A stretch of 36,309 nt of DNA from an uncultured Planctomycetales bacterium (GTDB lineage: Bacteria; Planctomycetota; Planctomycetia; Pirellulales; S012-138): NCBI GenBank assembly GCA_937982665.1, contig CALJLD010000226.1, positions 1-36,309 of the forward strand. The letters are read 5' to 3'. Every line of letters begins with the position of its first letter. Within the stretch, counting starts at the first letter, position 1. This document shows positions 25,857 through 35,800 of the stretch, one piece after another. Both the position numbers and the translations under genes were made by a program. Under the pieces are notes generated by a model. The model ran no database searches, was not told the origin of the DNA, and saw nothing but the letters and a program-made list of their open reading frames with translations.

Positions 25857-27692
25857 ATGGCCAGACATTTGCTCACCAAGACGATCATTTCGACAATATT
25901 GGCTTGCACAATTAGCACAGCTCTTGGTGGAGCATCAAAGGCGGATGCAGCCGACACGAATGATCGGGAGACGGCAAGATTACTGGTGGAGCAGGCACTC
26001 GTACATGAGGCCTCAGGCGATCTCCCTGCCAGGGACAATGCGCTCAACGCCGCGCTGAAGTTTGATCGAAATTGCGAGCTGGCAATGTGGCGATCAGGCT
26101 TTGTTCTGTATGGAAACAAATGGACCAGATTTGATGAGGTTCTGCAGACCCCCGATGGACAGCTGCGATTGGTTGACTACTGCAAAAAGCGAGAGGAACA
26201 TCCGGATACGGTTCAGGGCCAGCTGAATTTGGCGCGGTGGTGTCTGAGAAACCGCCTACCTGACCGAGCTCGATCTCATTTCACGCGGGTTGTCGACATG
26301 AACCCAGAACATGCAGAAGCTCGCACCAAGTTGGGATATTTGAAAGTCAACGGCCGATGGGTCCTGAAAGAAGAACTCCAGGCTGCACAGGAGCTGGCTC
26401 AAGAACACCGCGAGGCCTATCGCCTGTGGGCACCGCGAATCGAAGAGATTGTTGAGCTGCTCACGAGCGAGTCTCCGCGGCGACGGCGAGTAGGCCTCAA
26501 ACGATTGCAGGCGATCCAAGATCCTGGAGCGATCGCGAGTATGGAAGCTCTGCTCAGCGACGTCAGCCCAGATCTGGCGCTGGTCACGTTGGAGACCATT
26601 TCCAAGATGCCGCAACAAGCTGCGACCTTATCTTTAGCACGGCATGCGCTCCGTGCAAAGTGGGAGAATGTCCGCGAGGTCTCAGTGTCCCTTTTGAAAC
26701 GCCGAAACGAGCAAGAGTATGTACCGGCCTTGCTGTCCTGTATGTCGACAACAGTCAGGAGCCATACTGGACTCTATTACATTCCAGGAGGACAGCTCGT
26801 CTACCGCCATTGGCTGTCGCAAGAGGCTGTCGGCACACAGCAGCTTTGGGTGGTAGACAGGCAATATCATCGGATCGCGATGCCAGCTGGCGACGCTGTG
26901 GAAACGGCGGAGCGCGCCGTTGCAAATGCGGAGCGTGAAGCACAATTGCGCGAACAACGGATCGTCGAAGAGAATGAGCGCATTCTGCAAAGAAACTCCC
27001 GCGTTGCGGAAGTCCTTGCAGCCACAACCGGTCAGCCATTCGGCCCTAGACCAAGACTCTGGTGGGAATGGTGGAATGAGCACAACGGTGTGTACAATGG
27101 CGACAAGGAAACCATAAGTCACTACGAGACGGAGACGGTACTTATCGCCGATGAAGGACCCTCTCGGAGGTTTAGAGGCGGCTCAGAAAGTGGAGGGGGT
27201 GGCGGTGGGGGAGGCAGCGATTGTTTACGTGCCGGAACACCGATTTGGACGGAACGGGGATTCGTTTCGATCGAGAAGATTCAAATCGGCGATCGTGTCT
27301 TATCGCAAGATCCTAAATCGGGCGAATTGGCGTATAAGCCGGTCTTGCGGACAACCGTTCGTCCTCCAGATAGGTTGTTTCGCGTTGTCACGGACCACGC
27401 GACTTTCGAGGCAAGCCCCGGCCATCTTTTTTTTGTCATAGGGAAGGGCTGGATTATCTCGCGGTCTTTGGAAAATGGTGACCGAATCCACGGACTGGAA
27501 AACACGGCGGCAGTCGTCGTTGCCGAAGAGATCGGACTCGTGGAGGAAACCTACAACATCGTCGTCGCTGACTTCCATTCGTATTTCGTTGGCAAAGCTC
27601 GGGTTCTGTCGCATGACAATACAGTAAGAGAACCGAGCAAAAGTGTTATCGTGGGGCTAGAACTCCACCCTATGGAAAATCAGCACCAGTAG
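25857..27692 (+). CDS. Secreted TPR/HEAT-like protein with C-terminal HINT domain
   Basis: The product is 611 residues from the ATG at 25857, chosen for GGAG 5 nt upstream; ATGs at 25845 and 25854 are in frame. A signal peptide (MARHLLTKTIISTILACT) is followed by TPR-like helices (about 40–170; LVHEASGDLPARDNALNAAL), HEAT-like helices (about 195–300), a charged helix (AERAVANAEREAQLREQRIV) and an eight-Gly run. A HINT domain occupies about 456–589. The domain opens with Cys456 in SDCLRAGTPIW, has a block-B-like FEASPGHLFF (His523), a block-F-like VVADFHSYFVG, and ends VLSHDN followed by Thr589. Inteins, hedgehog and polymorphic-toxin HINT domains share this chemistry: N–S acyl shift at Cys1 and Asn cyclisation. 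A further 22 residues follow. Self-cleavage or ligation of the exported protein is therefore plausible but unproven. Confidence 0.88.
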   Translation: MARHLLTKTIISTILACTISTALGGASKADAADTNDRETARLLVEQALVHEASGDLPARDNALNAALKFDRNCELAMWRSGFVLYGNKWTRFDEVLQTPDGQLRLVDYCKKREEHPDTVQGQLNLARWCLRNRLPDRARSHFTRVVDMNPEHAEARTKLGYLKVNGRWVLKEELQAAQELAQEHREAYRLWAPRIEEIVELLTSESPRRRRVGLKRLQAIQDPGAIASMEALLSDVSPDLALVTLETISKMPQQAATLSLARHALRAKWENVREVSVSLLKRRNEQEYVPALLSCMSTTVRSHTGLYYIPGGQLVYRHWLSQEAVGTQQLWVVDRQYHRIAMPAGDAVETAERAVANAEREAQLREQRIVEENERILQRNSRVAEVLAATTGQPFGPRPRLWWEWWNEHNGVYNGDKETISHYETETVLIADEGPSRRFRGGSESGGGGGGGGSDCLRAGTPIWTERGFVSIEKIQIGDRVLSQDPKSGELAYKPVLRTTVRPPDRLFRVVTDHATFEASPGHLFFVIGKGWIISRSLENGDRIHGLENTAAVVVAEEIGLVEETYNIVVADFHSYFVGKARVLSHDNTVREPSKSVIVGLELHPMENQHQ

Positions 27693-27705
27693 GGCGCTGT
27701 GCGCC
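27693..27705 (+). terminator. Short GC hairpin directly after the HINT gene
   Basis: GGCGC–TGT–GCGCC starts at the first base after the TAG stop codon. The stem is only 5 bp with no T tract. A terminator role is weakly supported. Confidence 0.25.
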
Positions 27706-27743
27706 GAGTGCACAAGAGCACGCATCAAGCGCGAGCCACTAAA

Positions 27744-27834
27744 GGCCGCGGTAGAGACCACCAGTCGTGCCACCTTCGGCAGGCCATAATTGGAACTCCA
27801 ACTGTAGCGTCCTAGCAGCACTGATCCTTGCAAG
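27744..27834. repeat. Dispersed repeat, copy B
   Basis: 27744–27799 matches copy A (13994–14049) at 51 of 56 positions. It continues with ACTGTAGCGTCCTAGCAGCA, resembling AACGTAGCGTCCAGATACCT after module 1 of copy E (28579–28598). Confidence 0.75.
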
Positions 27835-27885
27835 CAGGCTGCCGCCGTGTCAAATGGATGGGGGGTCTTAGGTCTTATTCGTGGT

Positions 27886-27923
27886 CACAGTCCTGCTACC
27901 CTGCGTGGCCAAAATGGGACCCC
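27886..27923. repeat. Dispersed repeat, copy C (diverged)
   Basis: CACAGTCCTGCTACCCTGCG followed by TGGCCAAAATGGGACCCC keeps the order of words of module 1 (CAGTC-TGC-ACC … GGCC-AA-TGG-ACCCC) but is clearly diverged. It is a weaker match than copies A, B and E. Confidence 0.45.
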
Positions 27924-28223
27924 CTTTCGCAGCGCACGTTTGTACTTTGGTCCGTGCGATCAGACTATTCGTAGCTGGCTAGGTGGCCAATCGGAGCTTC
28001 TTTCTTGCCCTGTTCTAGCACCAGGAACGGATGCGAGAGTCCGGCTCCCTAGCGAGAAAACATCGCGTGATCTAGTCGCGCAAGGGGGCAAAAGTGCTTT
28101 AATGGCGCGTCAAGAACTGCTTGAAAACGGACAACTCTTGTCGCTGTACGCCCAGTCAAATCCCGATTTCCATTGCCACAGTTTGTGCTCAGAGTCGCGC
28201 TGCCGAAGTAGGTTTGGCTAGAC

Positions 28224-28290
28224 AGCCCGCAGTCTTGCCACCCTCCGTAGTCGACATTGGAACTTCATTTGTAGCGCAGCAGCACTCTAA
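28224..28290. repeat. Dispersed repeat, copy D (diverged)
   Basis: CCCGCAGTCTTGCCACCCTC, then ACATTGGAACTTC, then TTTGTAGCGCAGCAGCACTC, follow the same word order as copies B and E, including the GTAGCG word after module 1. Confidence 0.5.
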
Positions 28291-28509
28291 TTCATGCGAT
28301 TCGGCAGTCACTGTGTCGCATAGATGGAGAGCCAAGTCTCGTTTTGGCCAGGAACTAACACCCAGATCTACCGCGGCTTCCCCCCTTTTTGCTGCAGAAC
28401 AAAGCAGCTTTTGAAACGAATGCGGCCAGCTATCACCACAAGAAACACGTCGGAATTAGGCGGCGCGCAGTAATCTCGGAGTGAGTGTGCCCGTTGGCTA
28501 TTCACTACC

Positions 28510-28731
28510 GAAATCAGTTCCTGCAGGGGTAGATAGCATCAGTCCTGCTTCCCACTACAGGCCATAAACGGAACCCCTAACGTAGCGTCCAGATACCTCT
28601 GATCGACGCGCTGGCCGTAAACACAACCCGCAGCCAAACGGAGCCCCAACCAGACCTCGCGCTGCACTATTCGACTGCCCCGCGCTGCATTACTCGGCCG
28701 CCGTTAATGAGTGCTGAAATCAGTGCCTGCA
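28510..28731. repeat. Dispersed repeat, copy E, about 206-nt unit
   Basis: This is the most complete copy. The word GAAATCAGTTCCTGCA (28510–28525) is followed by module 1 (GGTAGATAGCATCAGTCCTG …), GTAGCGTCC, then module 2 (28622–28709, CCCGCAGCCAAACGGAG …). The first word then recurs with one change as GAAATCAGTGCCTGCA (28716–28731), suggesting a tandem period of 206 nt. Module 2 holds an internal duplication at 28655–28702. Confidence 0.7.
28655..28702. repeat. Imperfect 24-nt tandem duplication inside copy E
   Basis: CCTCGCGCTGCACTATTCGA (28655 onward) is repeated as CCCGCGCTGCATTACTCGGC (28679 onward). Copy A has this unit only once (TTGCGCTGCATTAATCGAGC), so the duplication arose in copy E. 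Confidence 0.6.
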
Positions 28732-29587
28732 CGGTGCGATTTTCGATGCTTTCGAACTATGCAAGGAAGCCGAACAATGAGTACGGCCAACTACTGGATT
28801 TCGCATTTGAACGGTAATGAGTCGACCATGCGGGGGCAGATTTCCAGAGTTGGGCGCTTGCAATGCTTGCGCGGGATCTGCTGATAGGCTCTGGCAACTC
28901 GTACTCGGGAAGGAGTTCACATGCGCCGCTTCTGAACGCCTGCGTGACCTTGTCAGGCTTGCTCTCAAGCGAAGGCGGTCACCTTTGGAGTTCAATCGCC
29001 GCAGAGGGCCGCAGCAGGCATCTCAAGTGCGTTGTGAGGTTCCGCAGCGGCACAAGGAGGGCGAGAAGCATCAGAAGCTGTTGGGACTGGTGCATTTTGT
29101 TGCGCACGACTGCTAGCAGTGGTTCATTTGTTGCGCATGGTAGCCACACCTTGTCGTACTTGCGAAATCAAACGCCAGACATAGTCACGGCGTCGTGCGC
29201 ATATCTCTGCCGCGGGACAATTTCGGACTTTCGTACGACGATTTCGCCCGGCCGTCGCTCTCCACTCATTGCGTGGGCTAGTACTCACGAATGTTCCAAA
29301 GTGTGTGACACAGCAAGGAAACTATACTTTTCGATAAGTAGTACCTCCACTGTGCAAGCAAATCGACGAGGGTCTCCTTCAGCAGCTTCGGGTTGGGCTA
29401 GCTAGGAATGACGGAGCTCCTTCACGTCGACGCCGGATCTCAAGAAGTGCTTTCCCGTTGAATTGGTCGCTGCTAGTATCGTGGTTCACCCTAGTTCGTG
29501 GAACTTCAGCAAAACCATTGTCTACTCTGACTACAAACAGGCGGACCTCTGTGTTCCTTGTGGTCAATTCTGTACCAGGTCATCGCT

Positions 29588-30952
29588 ATGTCTAATGCAC
29601 TCAGATTGTTTCTGCTCTTAACTCTGGCATTGGGAAATACTCGTTTTGGTCAGGACCTGTGGCCTCGCTTTCGAGGTCCGGAGGCAACTGGTGTTGCGCC
29701 TGACAATCCTGATTTGCCGACTACCTGGTCGCCCACGGAAAACATCAAGTGGGTTGCCGATATCCCAGGCTGGGGTTGGTCATGCCCCGTTGTGACGGGC
29801 GACCGCGTTTTCCTGACAACCGTCGTGAGTGACGAGGAGAATACGACGCCGGATAAGGGACTGTATTTGGGGCAAGGTGTCCGTGAACCAGCCAAGGGCA
29901 TGCATCATTGGTTGGTCTATTGCTTTGACCTGCAAACCGGTGCTGAACTTTGGAAGCAAGAAGCTCACAGCGGAAGACCGCAAGTTCCGCGGCATCCCAA
30001 GAGCACTTATGCCGCGGAGACGCCTGCGACCGATGGACAGCGACTCTATATCCTGTTCGGTGACCTTGGTCTTTACTGCTACGACTTGAACGGCGCATTA
30101 CTCTGGTCGCACAGCATCGAGCCGAAAAAGACGCTTATGGATTACGGCGCCGCGGCATCGCCGGTCGTTCACGGTGACCAGGTATTCGTCGTCTATGACA
30201 ATCTTGAAGAATCGTGGATCGCAGCGTTCGATACAAAAACTGGCGAACAGCGATGGCAAACCACCCGCGACGAGACCCACTCCTGGGCAACGCCTTTCGT
30301 TTGGGAGAACGACCTCCGCACGGAGATCATCGTCCCGGGCAAGAATAAGAACCGCAGCTATTCGCTAGCGGGAGAGTTGCTGTGGGAGTTCGATGGCCAA
30401 ATGTCCAACCTGGTCATTCCCTCGCCATTTGCGGCGCACGGACTGTGCTATATCGCGTCGGGCTACATCGGAGATCGCCATCGGCCGACATTCGCGATCC
30501 GACCCGGTGCCACAGGCGACATCACGCCAACAGAAGGGGTTGAGAATGCAGAGCTTGACGACAACCAGCACATTGCTTGGTACCAAGGACAGTCGTCTTC
30601 CTACAACCCGTCGCAAATTGTTTACGGCGACTATCTTTATACGCTCTATGACCGCGGCTTCTTGACTTGTCATGACGCAAGAACGGGCGAAGAGATCTAT
30701 GGTAAACAGCGATTCGCCGGCGGCGCAAGCTTTACGGCCTCGCCTTGGGCCTACAACGGCCAGATCTTCTGCCTGAGCGAGGATGGCGACACCTACGCTG
30801 TCGCCGCGGGCCCAAATTACGAACTCTTGGCTACGAACTCGTTGGATGAGTTGTCGCTTGCAAGTCCCGCAGTTGTCGGCGACAAACTTCTGATCCGGAC
30901 AGCGTCCAAGCTGCATTGTGTTTCAGCGGCGCCTCATCGCGACGAGCAATGA
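29588..30952 (+). CDS. Secreted PQQ-type (BamB-like) beta-propeller protein
   Basis: The product is 454 residues. I chose the ATG at 29588 because it starts a signal peptide (MSNALRLFLLLTLALGNTRF) and has AGGT 8 nt upstream; the frame is open to 29558. The mature protein begins with the planctomycete motif WPRFRGPEATGVAP. Repeated blades follow with the pattern 'PVV.GDRVF…Y.FD..TG…W': SCPVVTGDRVFLTT, VYCFDLQTGAELWKQE, SPVVHGDQVFVVYD, AAFDTKTGEQRW, LTCHDARTGEEIY, SPAVVGDKLLIRT. These are PQQ-like repeats of a WD40-like propeller (PF13360 type). In this lineage such proteins are usually non-enzymatic, and PQQ binding cannot be inferred. Confidence 0.88.
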   Translation: MSNALRLFLLLTLALGNTRFGQDLWPRFRGPEATGVAPDNPDLPTTWSPTENIKWVADIPGWGWSCPVVTGDRVFLTTVVSDEENTTPDKGLYLGQGVREPAKGMHHWLVYCFDLQTGAELWKQEAHSGRPQVPRHPKSTYAAETPATDGQRLYILFGDLGLYCYDLNGALLWSHSIEPKKTLMDYGAAASPVVHGDQVFVVYDNLEESWIAAFDTKTGEQRWQTTRDETHSWATPFVWENDLRTEIIVPGKNKNRSYSLAGELLWEFDGQMSNLVIPSPFAAHGLCYIASGYIGDRHRPTFAIRPGATGDITPTEGVENAELDDNQHIAWYQGQSSSYNPSQIVYGDYLYTLYDRGFLTCHDARTGEEIYGKQRFAGGASFTASPWAYNGQIFCLSEDGDTYAVAAGPNYELLATNSLDELSLASPAVVGDKLLIRTASKLHCVSAAPHRDEQ

Positions 30953-31120
30953 TCCTTGTTGAACATCACAAGTTTCCGAGGCTTGATCCCGTTGCGCCCG
31001 TGATATCTCGCGACTGCGCCGACAAAGGCAGGAAGTGGCTTTCAGCTTGCAGACTTAGGGGGTTGGGCAAATTATGATGCACCTTGGAGATGAAACTGGA
31101 ATCGTTACGGAGTTCCTTTA

Positions 31121-32698
31121 ATGCAACCCCTTCGCGCGTCCTCATGTTCGGCACTGACCTGCACTTTGTTAGCCGTGTTAATTCAACTTTGTTTCTGTCC
31201 GCTGCGGAACGGCTTGGCGCAGGAGACAATTCTCACGGTATCTGATGCGCAGGAAACGGTTCCCAATCGGCAAGACTACTCGCGAGAAATCCCGATTGAA
31301 ACGCGCGTAGTCACACAACACGAAGTCACTATCAAGGGCGACACCATTCCCTATGAAGCGACTGCCGGGACACAGCCCGTCTGGGATGAGCAGGGAAAAC
31401 CACTGGCAACGCTGTTCTACACCTACTATCGCCGCACGGATGTCGAAACTACGGAGCGCCGCCCGCTGATGATTTCTTTCAATGGCGGCCCCGGCTCGGC
31501 ATCGGTCTGGATGCACCTGGCCTATACCGGCCCTCGAATTCTAAAGATCGATGACGAGGGGTTCCCGGTCCAGCCCTACGGAGTTCGCGAGAATCCGCAT
31601 TCCATTCTGGATGTCGCGGACATCGTATACGTCAATCCCGTCAACACGGGCTATTCGCGAATTGTCGATGACGCGGCAGACCGAACACAGTTTTTCGGTG
31701 TCAATCAAGATATCTCGTACCTCGCCGAGTGGATCAACACGTTCGTAACGCGCACCAACCGCTGGCAATCGCCCAAATATCTCATTGGCGAAAGCTACGG
31801 TACAACGCGCGTGTCCGGCCTGGCTTACGAATTGCAAAACGATCATTGGATGTATCTCAATGGTGTGATTCTTGTTTCGCCTACAGGTTTGGGGATCGAT
31901 CGCGACGGACCGGTCGAGGCAGCCAATCGGCTGCCTTACTTTGCGGCCGCTGCCTGGTACCACAAGAAGCTGGGCGATGACTTACAAAAGCAAGATCTAC
32001 TGGACGTGCTGGATCAGGCCGAGCGGTTCACGATCGATGATTTGTTGCCGACGATGACACGCGGTGCGTGGGCTGACGAAGGGAATCGACAATACGCGAT
32101 CGAGGGATTCGCAAAGTTCTCGGGACTCAGCAAGCGCGTCATCGCGCAACACAACCTGGATGTCACAACGCGATTCTTTTGGAAAGAACTGCTTCGAGAG
32201 GAAGGCCGGACAATCGGTCGATTGGATTCACGCTACAAGGGGATTGACCGACAAGACGCCGGCGAGTCGCCTGATTTCAATGCCGAGATCGCTTCGTGGC
32301 TGCACTCATTCGCACCGGCGATCAATTGGTATTTTCCCAACGAGCTCAACTTCAAGACCGATATCAAATACAACATGTTTGGGCCGGTTTCGCCGTGGGA
32401 TCGTGACGGCGATGAAACAGGAGAGAACTTGCGCCAAGCGATGGCCATGAATCCATACTTGAACATGATGATTCAATCCGGCTATTACGACGGAGCGACG
32501 ACCTACTTTAATGCCAAGTACACAATGTGGCACTTGGATCCCAGCGGAAAGATGAAAGACAGGCTGAGTTTCAAAGGGTATCGCAGCGGACACATGATGT
32601 ATCTTCGCAATGAAGACCTCGAGCAGGCGAACGACGACATCCGCCAGTTCATCGAACAGTCGTTGCCGCCAGAGGGCACATCGGCTCGATACAAGTAG
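31121..32698 (+). CDS. Secreted S10-family serine carboxypeptidase
   Basis: The product is 525 residues from the ATG at 31121 (GGAG 8 nt upstream), with a signal peptide ending near RNGLAQE. The S10 signature is complete. SFNGGPGSASVWMHLAYTGP forms the oxyanion region, the nucleophile Ser225 is in GESYGTTR, Asp457 in SGYYDGATTYF, and His491 in YRSGHMMYL. The length fits the family, whose members remove C-terminal residues from peptides at acidic pH. Bacterial S10 peptidases occur in planctomycetes and some other groups, and this one probably acts in the periplasm or outside the cell. The gap to the upstream gene is 168 nt, so it may have its own promoter. Confidence 0.93.
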   Translation: MQPLRASSCSALTCTLLAVLIQLCFCPLRNGLAQETILTVSDAQETVPNRQDYSREIPIETRVVTQHEVTIKGDTIPYEATAGTQPVWDEQGKPLATLFYTYYRRTDVETTERRPLMISFNGGPGSASVWMHLAYTGPRILKIDDEGFPVQPYGVRENPHSILDVADIVYVNPVNTGYSRIVDDAADRTQFFGVNQDISYLAEWINTFVTRTNRWQSPKYLIGESYGTTRVSGLAYELQNDHWMYLNGVILVSPTGLGIDRDGPVEAANRLPYFAAAAWYHKKLGDDLQKQDLLDVLDQAERFTIDDLLPTMTRGAWADEGNRQYAIEGFAKFSGLSKRVIAQHNLDVTTRFFWKELLREEGRTIGRLDSRYKGIDRQDAGESPDFNAEIASWLHSFAPAINWYFPNELNFKTDIKYNMFGPVSPWDRDGDETGENLRQAMAMNPYLNMMIQSGYYDGATTYFNAKYTMWHLDPSGKMKDRLSFKGYRSGHMMYLRNEDLEQANDDIRQFIEQSLPPEGTSARYK

Positions 32699-32862
32699 TT
32701 TGCCACTGCTTGTCGCGTTGCCTACTTCTCCAAGATTTGCTGGCGAAAGGGAGACATGCAACCTTGAAAAGGGGATACTGGCACGGCTGAGAGTATCGCG
32801 CGAATTCAGTCACGATCGCACGCGTCATCCGCAAGTCACAACGCACGGAAGACATTGAGCCA

Positions 32863-35800
32863 ATGAGTTCACAACACCGGACGGGCTTGTTCTGCTTCTT
32901 GTTGATTGCTTCGTTCGCGTCCCCAATCCAAGGGGACGACGATGTCTCGTTCAATCGCGATGTTCGGCCAATCCTCTCAGACAAGTGCTTTTTCTGTCAT
33001 GGGCCTGACAGCGAAAACCGCCAAGCCTATTTGCGATTGGACCTCGAAGACGAAGCAAAGAGTTATGCGATTGTTCCAGGCGATCCTGGCCAAAGCGCGG
33101 TCATCCATCGGATTAGTAGCTCTGATCCGGACGTCAGGATGCCGCCTGTCGGATCTAAGCTTGCTCTGACAGATGAAGAAATCCAAACGATCCAGCGGTG
33201 GATTGAGCAAGGCGCGCCTTGGGAGGACCACTGGGCATTCATCCCACCGGTTAAGAACGATCTGCCCGAGGTTCAGGCGACCACCTGGCCAGCTAACGAA
33301 GTCGATCACTTTGTCCTTTCCCGTTTGGAGCGAGCAGGCTTGCAACCATCGGACCGCGCAAGTGCTGAACAACTGATCCGTCGTGTCACCTTTGATCTCA
33401 CAGGGTTGCCGCCAACACTTGCGGAGATCGATGCTTTCCTGGCTGATGATCCTGGTGTTGCCTATGAGCAACTTGTCGATCGACTGCTCGACTCGGATCG
33501 ATTCGGCGAACATATGGCAGCCAGTTGGCTTGACGTCGCGCGATATAGCGACACATACGGCTACCAGGTGGATCGTGATCGATTTGTGTGGCCGTGGCGC
33601 GACTGGGTGATTCGTGCATTCAACAGCAACCTACCGTATGACCAATTCATCACACAGCAATTGGCCGGCGACTTGCTTCCTAACGCAAGCCGTGATCAGA
33701 TTCTTGCGACAACTTTCAACCGCTTGCACCCGCAAAAGGTCGAAGGCGGCAGCGTTCCCGAAGAGTTTCGCATCGAGTATGTGGCTGACCGAACGCAGAC
33801 GTCTGCCACCGCCTTCATGGGATTGACGTTCGAATGCGCAAGATGCCATGACCATAAATTCGATCCGATTGCCCAGAAGGAATACTACGAACTTTCCGCG
33901 TTCTTCGACAACATCGACGAAGCGGGGCTCTATTCGTTCTTCACAAACTCGGTCCCGACGCCAACACTGTTGCTCGCTCCAGATTCGACCAAAGCGAAGT
34001 TGGCCGACTTGGACAAGCGGATAGAAAACCAACTCCAGGTTCTCAGAACGCATCGTGAACAGACTTCCTCGAGAGAATTCACGGCCGATGTCCAAGAGAT
34101 TGCTGGCCGCGTCGCGCATCTCGGTTTTGAAGCGGACGTGACGGCGCCAAATGTGTCCGTCCCAGGACGCTTTGGCAACGCGGTGAAGTTGACTGGCGAT
34201 GATGCCATTGCGACAGAAATCGGCAACTTTCCCCGCTGGCAACCCTTCTCGATCTCGCTGTGGTTGAACACGCCGGATGAGAAAGAACGCGCGGTTGTTT
34301 TCCATCGCTCACGAGCTTGGACGGATGCCGGCAGTCGCGGCTATCAGTTGCTCATTGAAGAAGGGAGGCTGAGCGCATCGCTGATTCACTTTTGGCCAGG
34401 CAACGCAATCCGAGTTCGGACCCGCGACAAGATCCAAACGGATAAGTGGTTGCACGTCGCTATGACTTACGATGGTTCAAGCCTGGCTAACGGGTTACGG
34501 ATTTTTGTCAACGGCTCGGAAGCTTCGGTCGAGATCGTTCGGGACAACTTGTACAAGAACATCACCGGTGGAGGTGGCGACAACATCGCGATCGGCGAGC
34601 GATTTCGTGACCGCGGATTTACTAATGGTCTCGTCGATGAATTCCAAGTCTTCAACCGCCGCTTGTCGCGACTCGAAGTCGCGCAGCTCTGCGATGGCGA
34701 GAGTTTGGAGAGTTTGCTCTCGAGCAGTCGAGGCACATTGAGTACCGAGCAACAAGAGTTGTTGGACGAGTATCTATTGGAAGCGCAATCTGCGGAGCAC
34801 GCCGAGGCACTTTTGGAACTTGCAAGGCTCCGGGAAGAACGGTGCAAGCTGCAAGACGCAATTCCCGAGATTATGGTCATGCGAGAAACGGATGAACCCC
34901 GTCCAACCTACCTGCTTGCTCGTGGTGCCTACGATGCGCCGGACGCTATGGTCTCTCCAGCGACTCCCAGTAGTTTGCCACCGTTTCCAACGGATCAACC
35001 CCGCAATCGATTAGGACTGGCAAGGTGGCTCACCGCACGGGACCATCCACTCACGGCTCGGGTGGCCGTCAATCGCTTCTGGCAAACTCTCTTTGGCCGC
35101 GGATTGGTGAACACGCCGGAGGACTTTGGGAGCCAAGGGGCGTTGCCCACTCATCCGGAGTTGCTGGATTGGTTGGCGACTGACTTTGTCGATAACGGCT
35201 GGAACGTAAAACGGCTGATGAAGCAGCTTGTGATGTCAGCGACTTACCGCCAATCGTCGAGACCTGCGGCACGAACCTTGAATCAAGATCCCGAGAACCT
35301 GTTGTGGTCGCGGGCGCCGAGTTATCGCTTGCCAGCCGAAATGCTCAGGGACAACGCGCTTGCCGTTAGTGGACTGTTGGTCGAGAAGATTGGTGGTGCT
35401 CCCGCGCGTCCCTACGAATTGGAAGCTTCCTTCAAACCCGTTGGCCGACAAAAAGGCGAGGGACTTTACCGTCGGAGCCTTTACACTTATTGGAAGCGGA
35501 CCGCACCGGCTCCAACGATGATGGCTTTTGATGCGGCGAAGCGCGATGTCTGCCGCATGCGGCGCGAAAGAACGCGATCGCCGCTTCAGGCGTTAGTTTT
35601 GCTCAACGGACCACAATTCGTTGAAGCTGCCCGCGTATTAGCGCAGCAGTGCATCAAAGCGAATGGCGACGAAGATGAGCGGGTCCTGATCGACATATTT
35701 CGCTCACTGACGAGCCGCCATCCAACCGAAACGGAAGTTGCAGTCATCTCTGATCTCTATGCAAAACTGCTGAGTTACTTTCAGGCTGACTCCGCGCGAG

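Larger units (their letters stand above)
27693..29587. other. Gene-poor region rich in degenerate repeats
   Basis: These 1.9 kb contain no reading frame with a ribosome binding site and protein-like sequence. Frames of up to 180 codons exist but are Ser/Arg/Cys-rich and unconvincing. Four to five copies of a dispersed repeat lie between 27744 and 28731. The part from about 28730 to 29587 shows no repeat that I can detect. No transposase, integrase or tRNA was recognised. Confidence 0.55.

Noticed and set aside
27744..28731. Possible CRISPR array or tandem satellite in the gene-poor region.
   Set aside because: Copies are few, diverged and irregularly spaced, units are much longer than CRISPR repeats, and no cas gene is present.
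28863..29405. Open frame of 180 codons on the plus strand.
   Set aside because: Ser/Arg/Cys-rich, low-quality protein sequence with no ribosome binding site, domain or signal peptide; probably chance.
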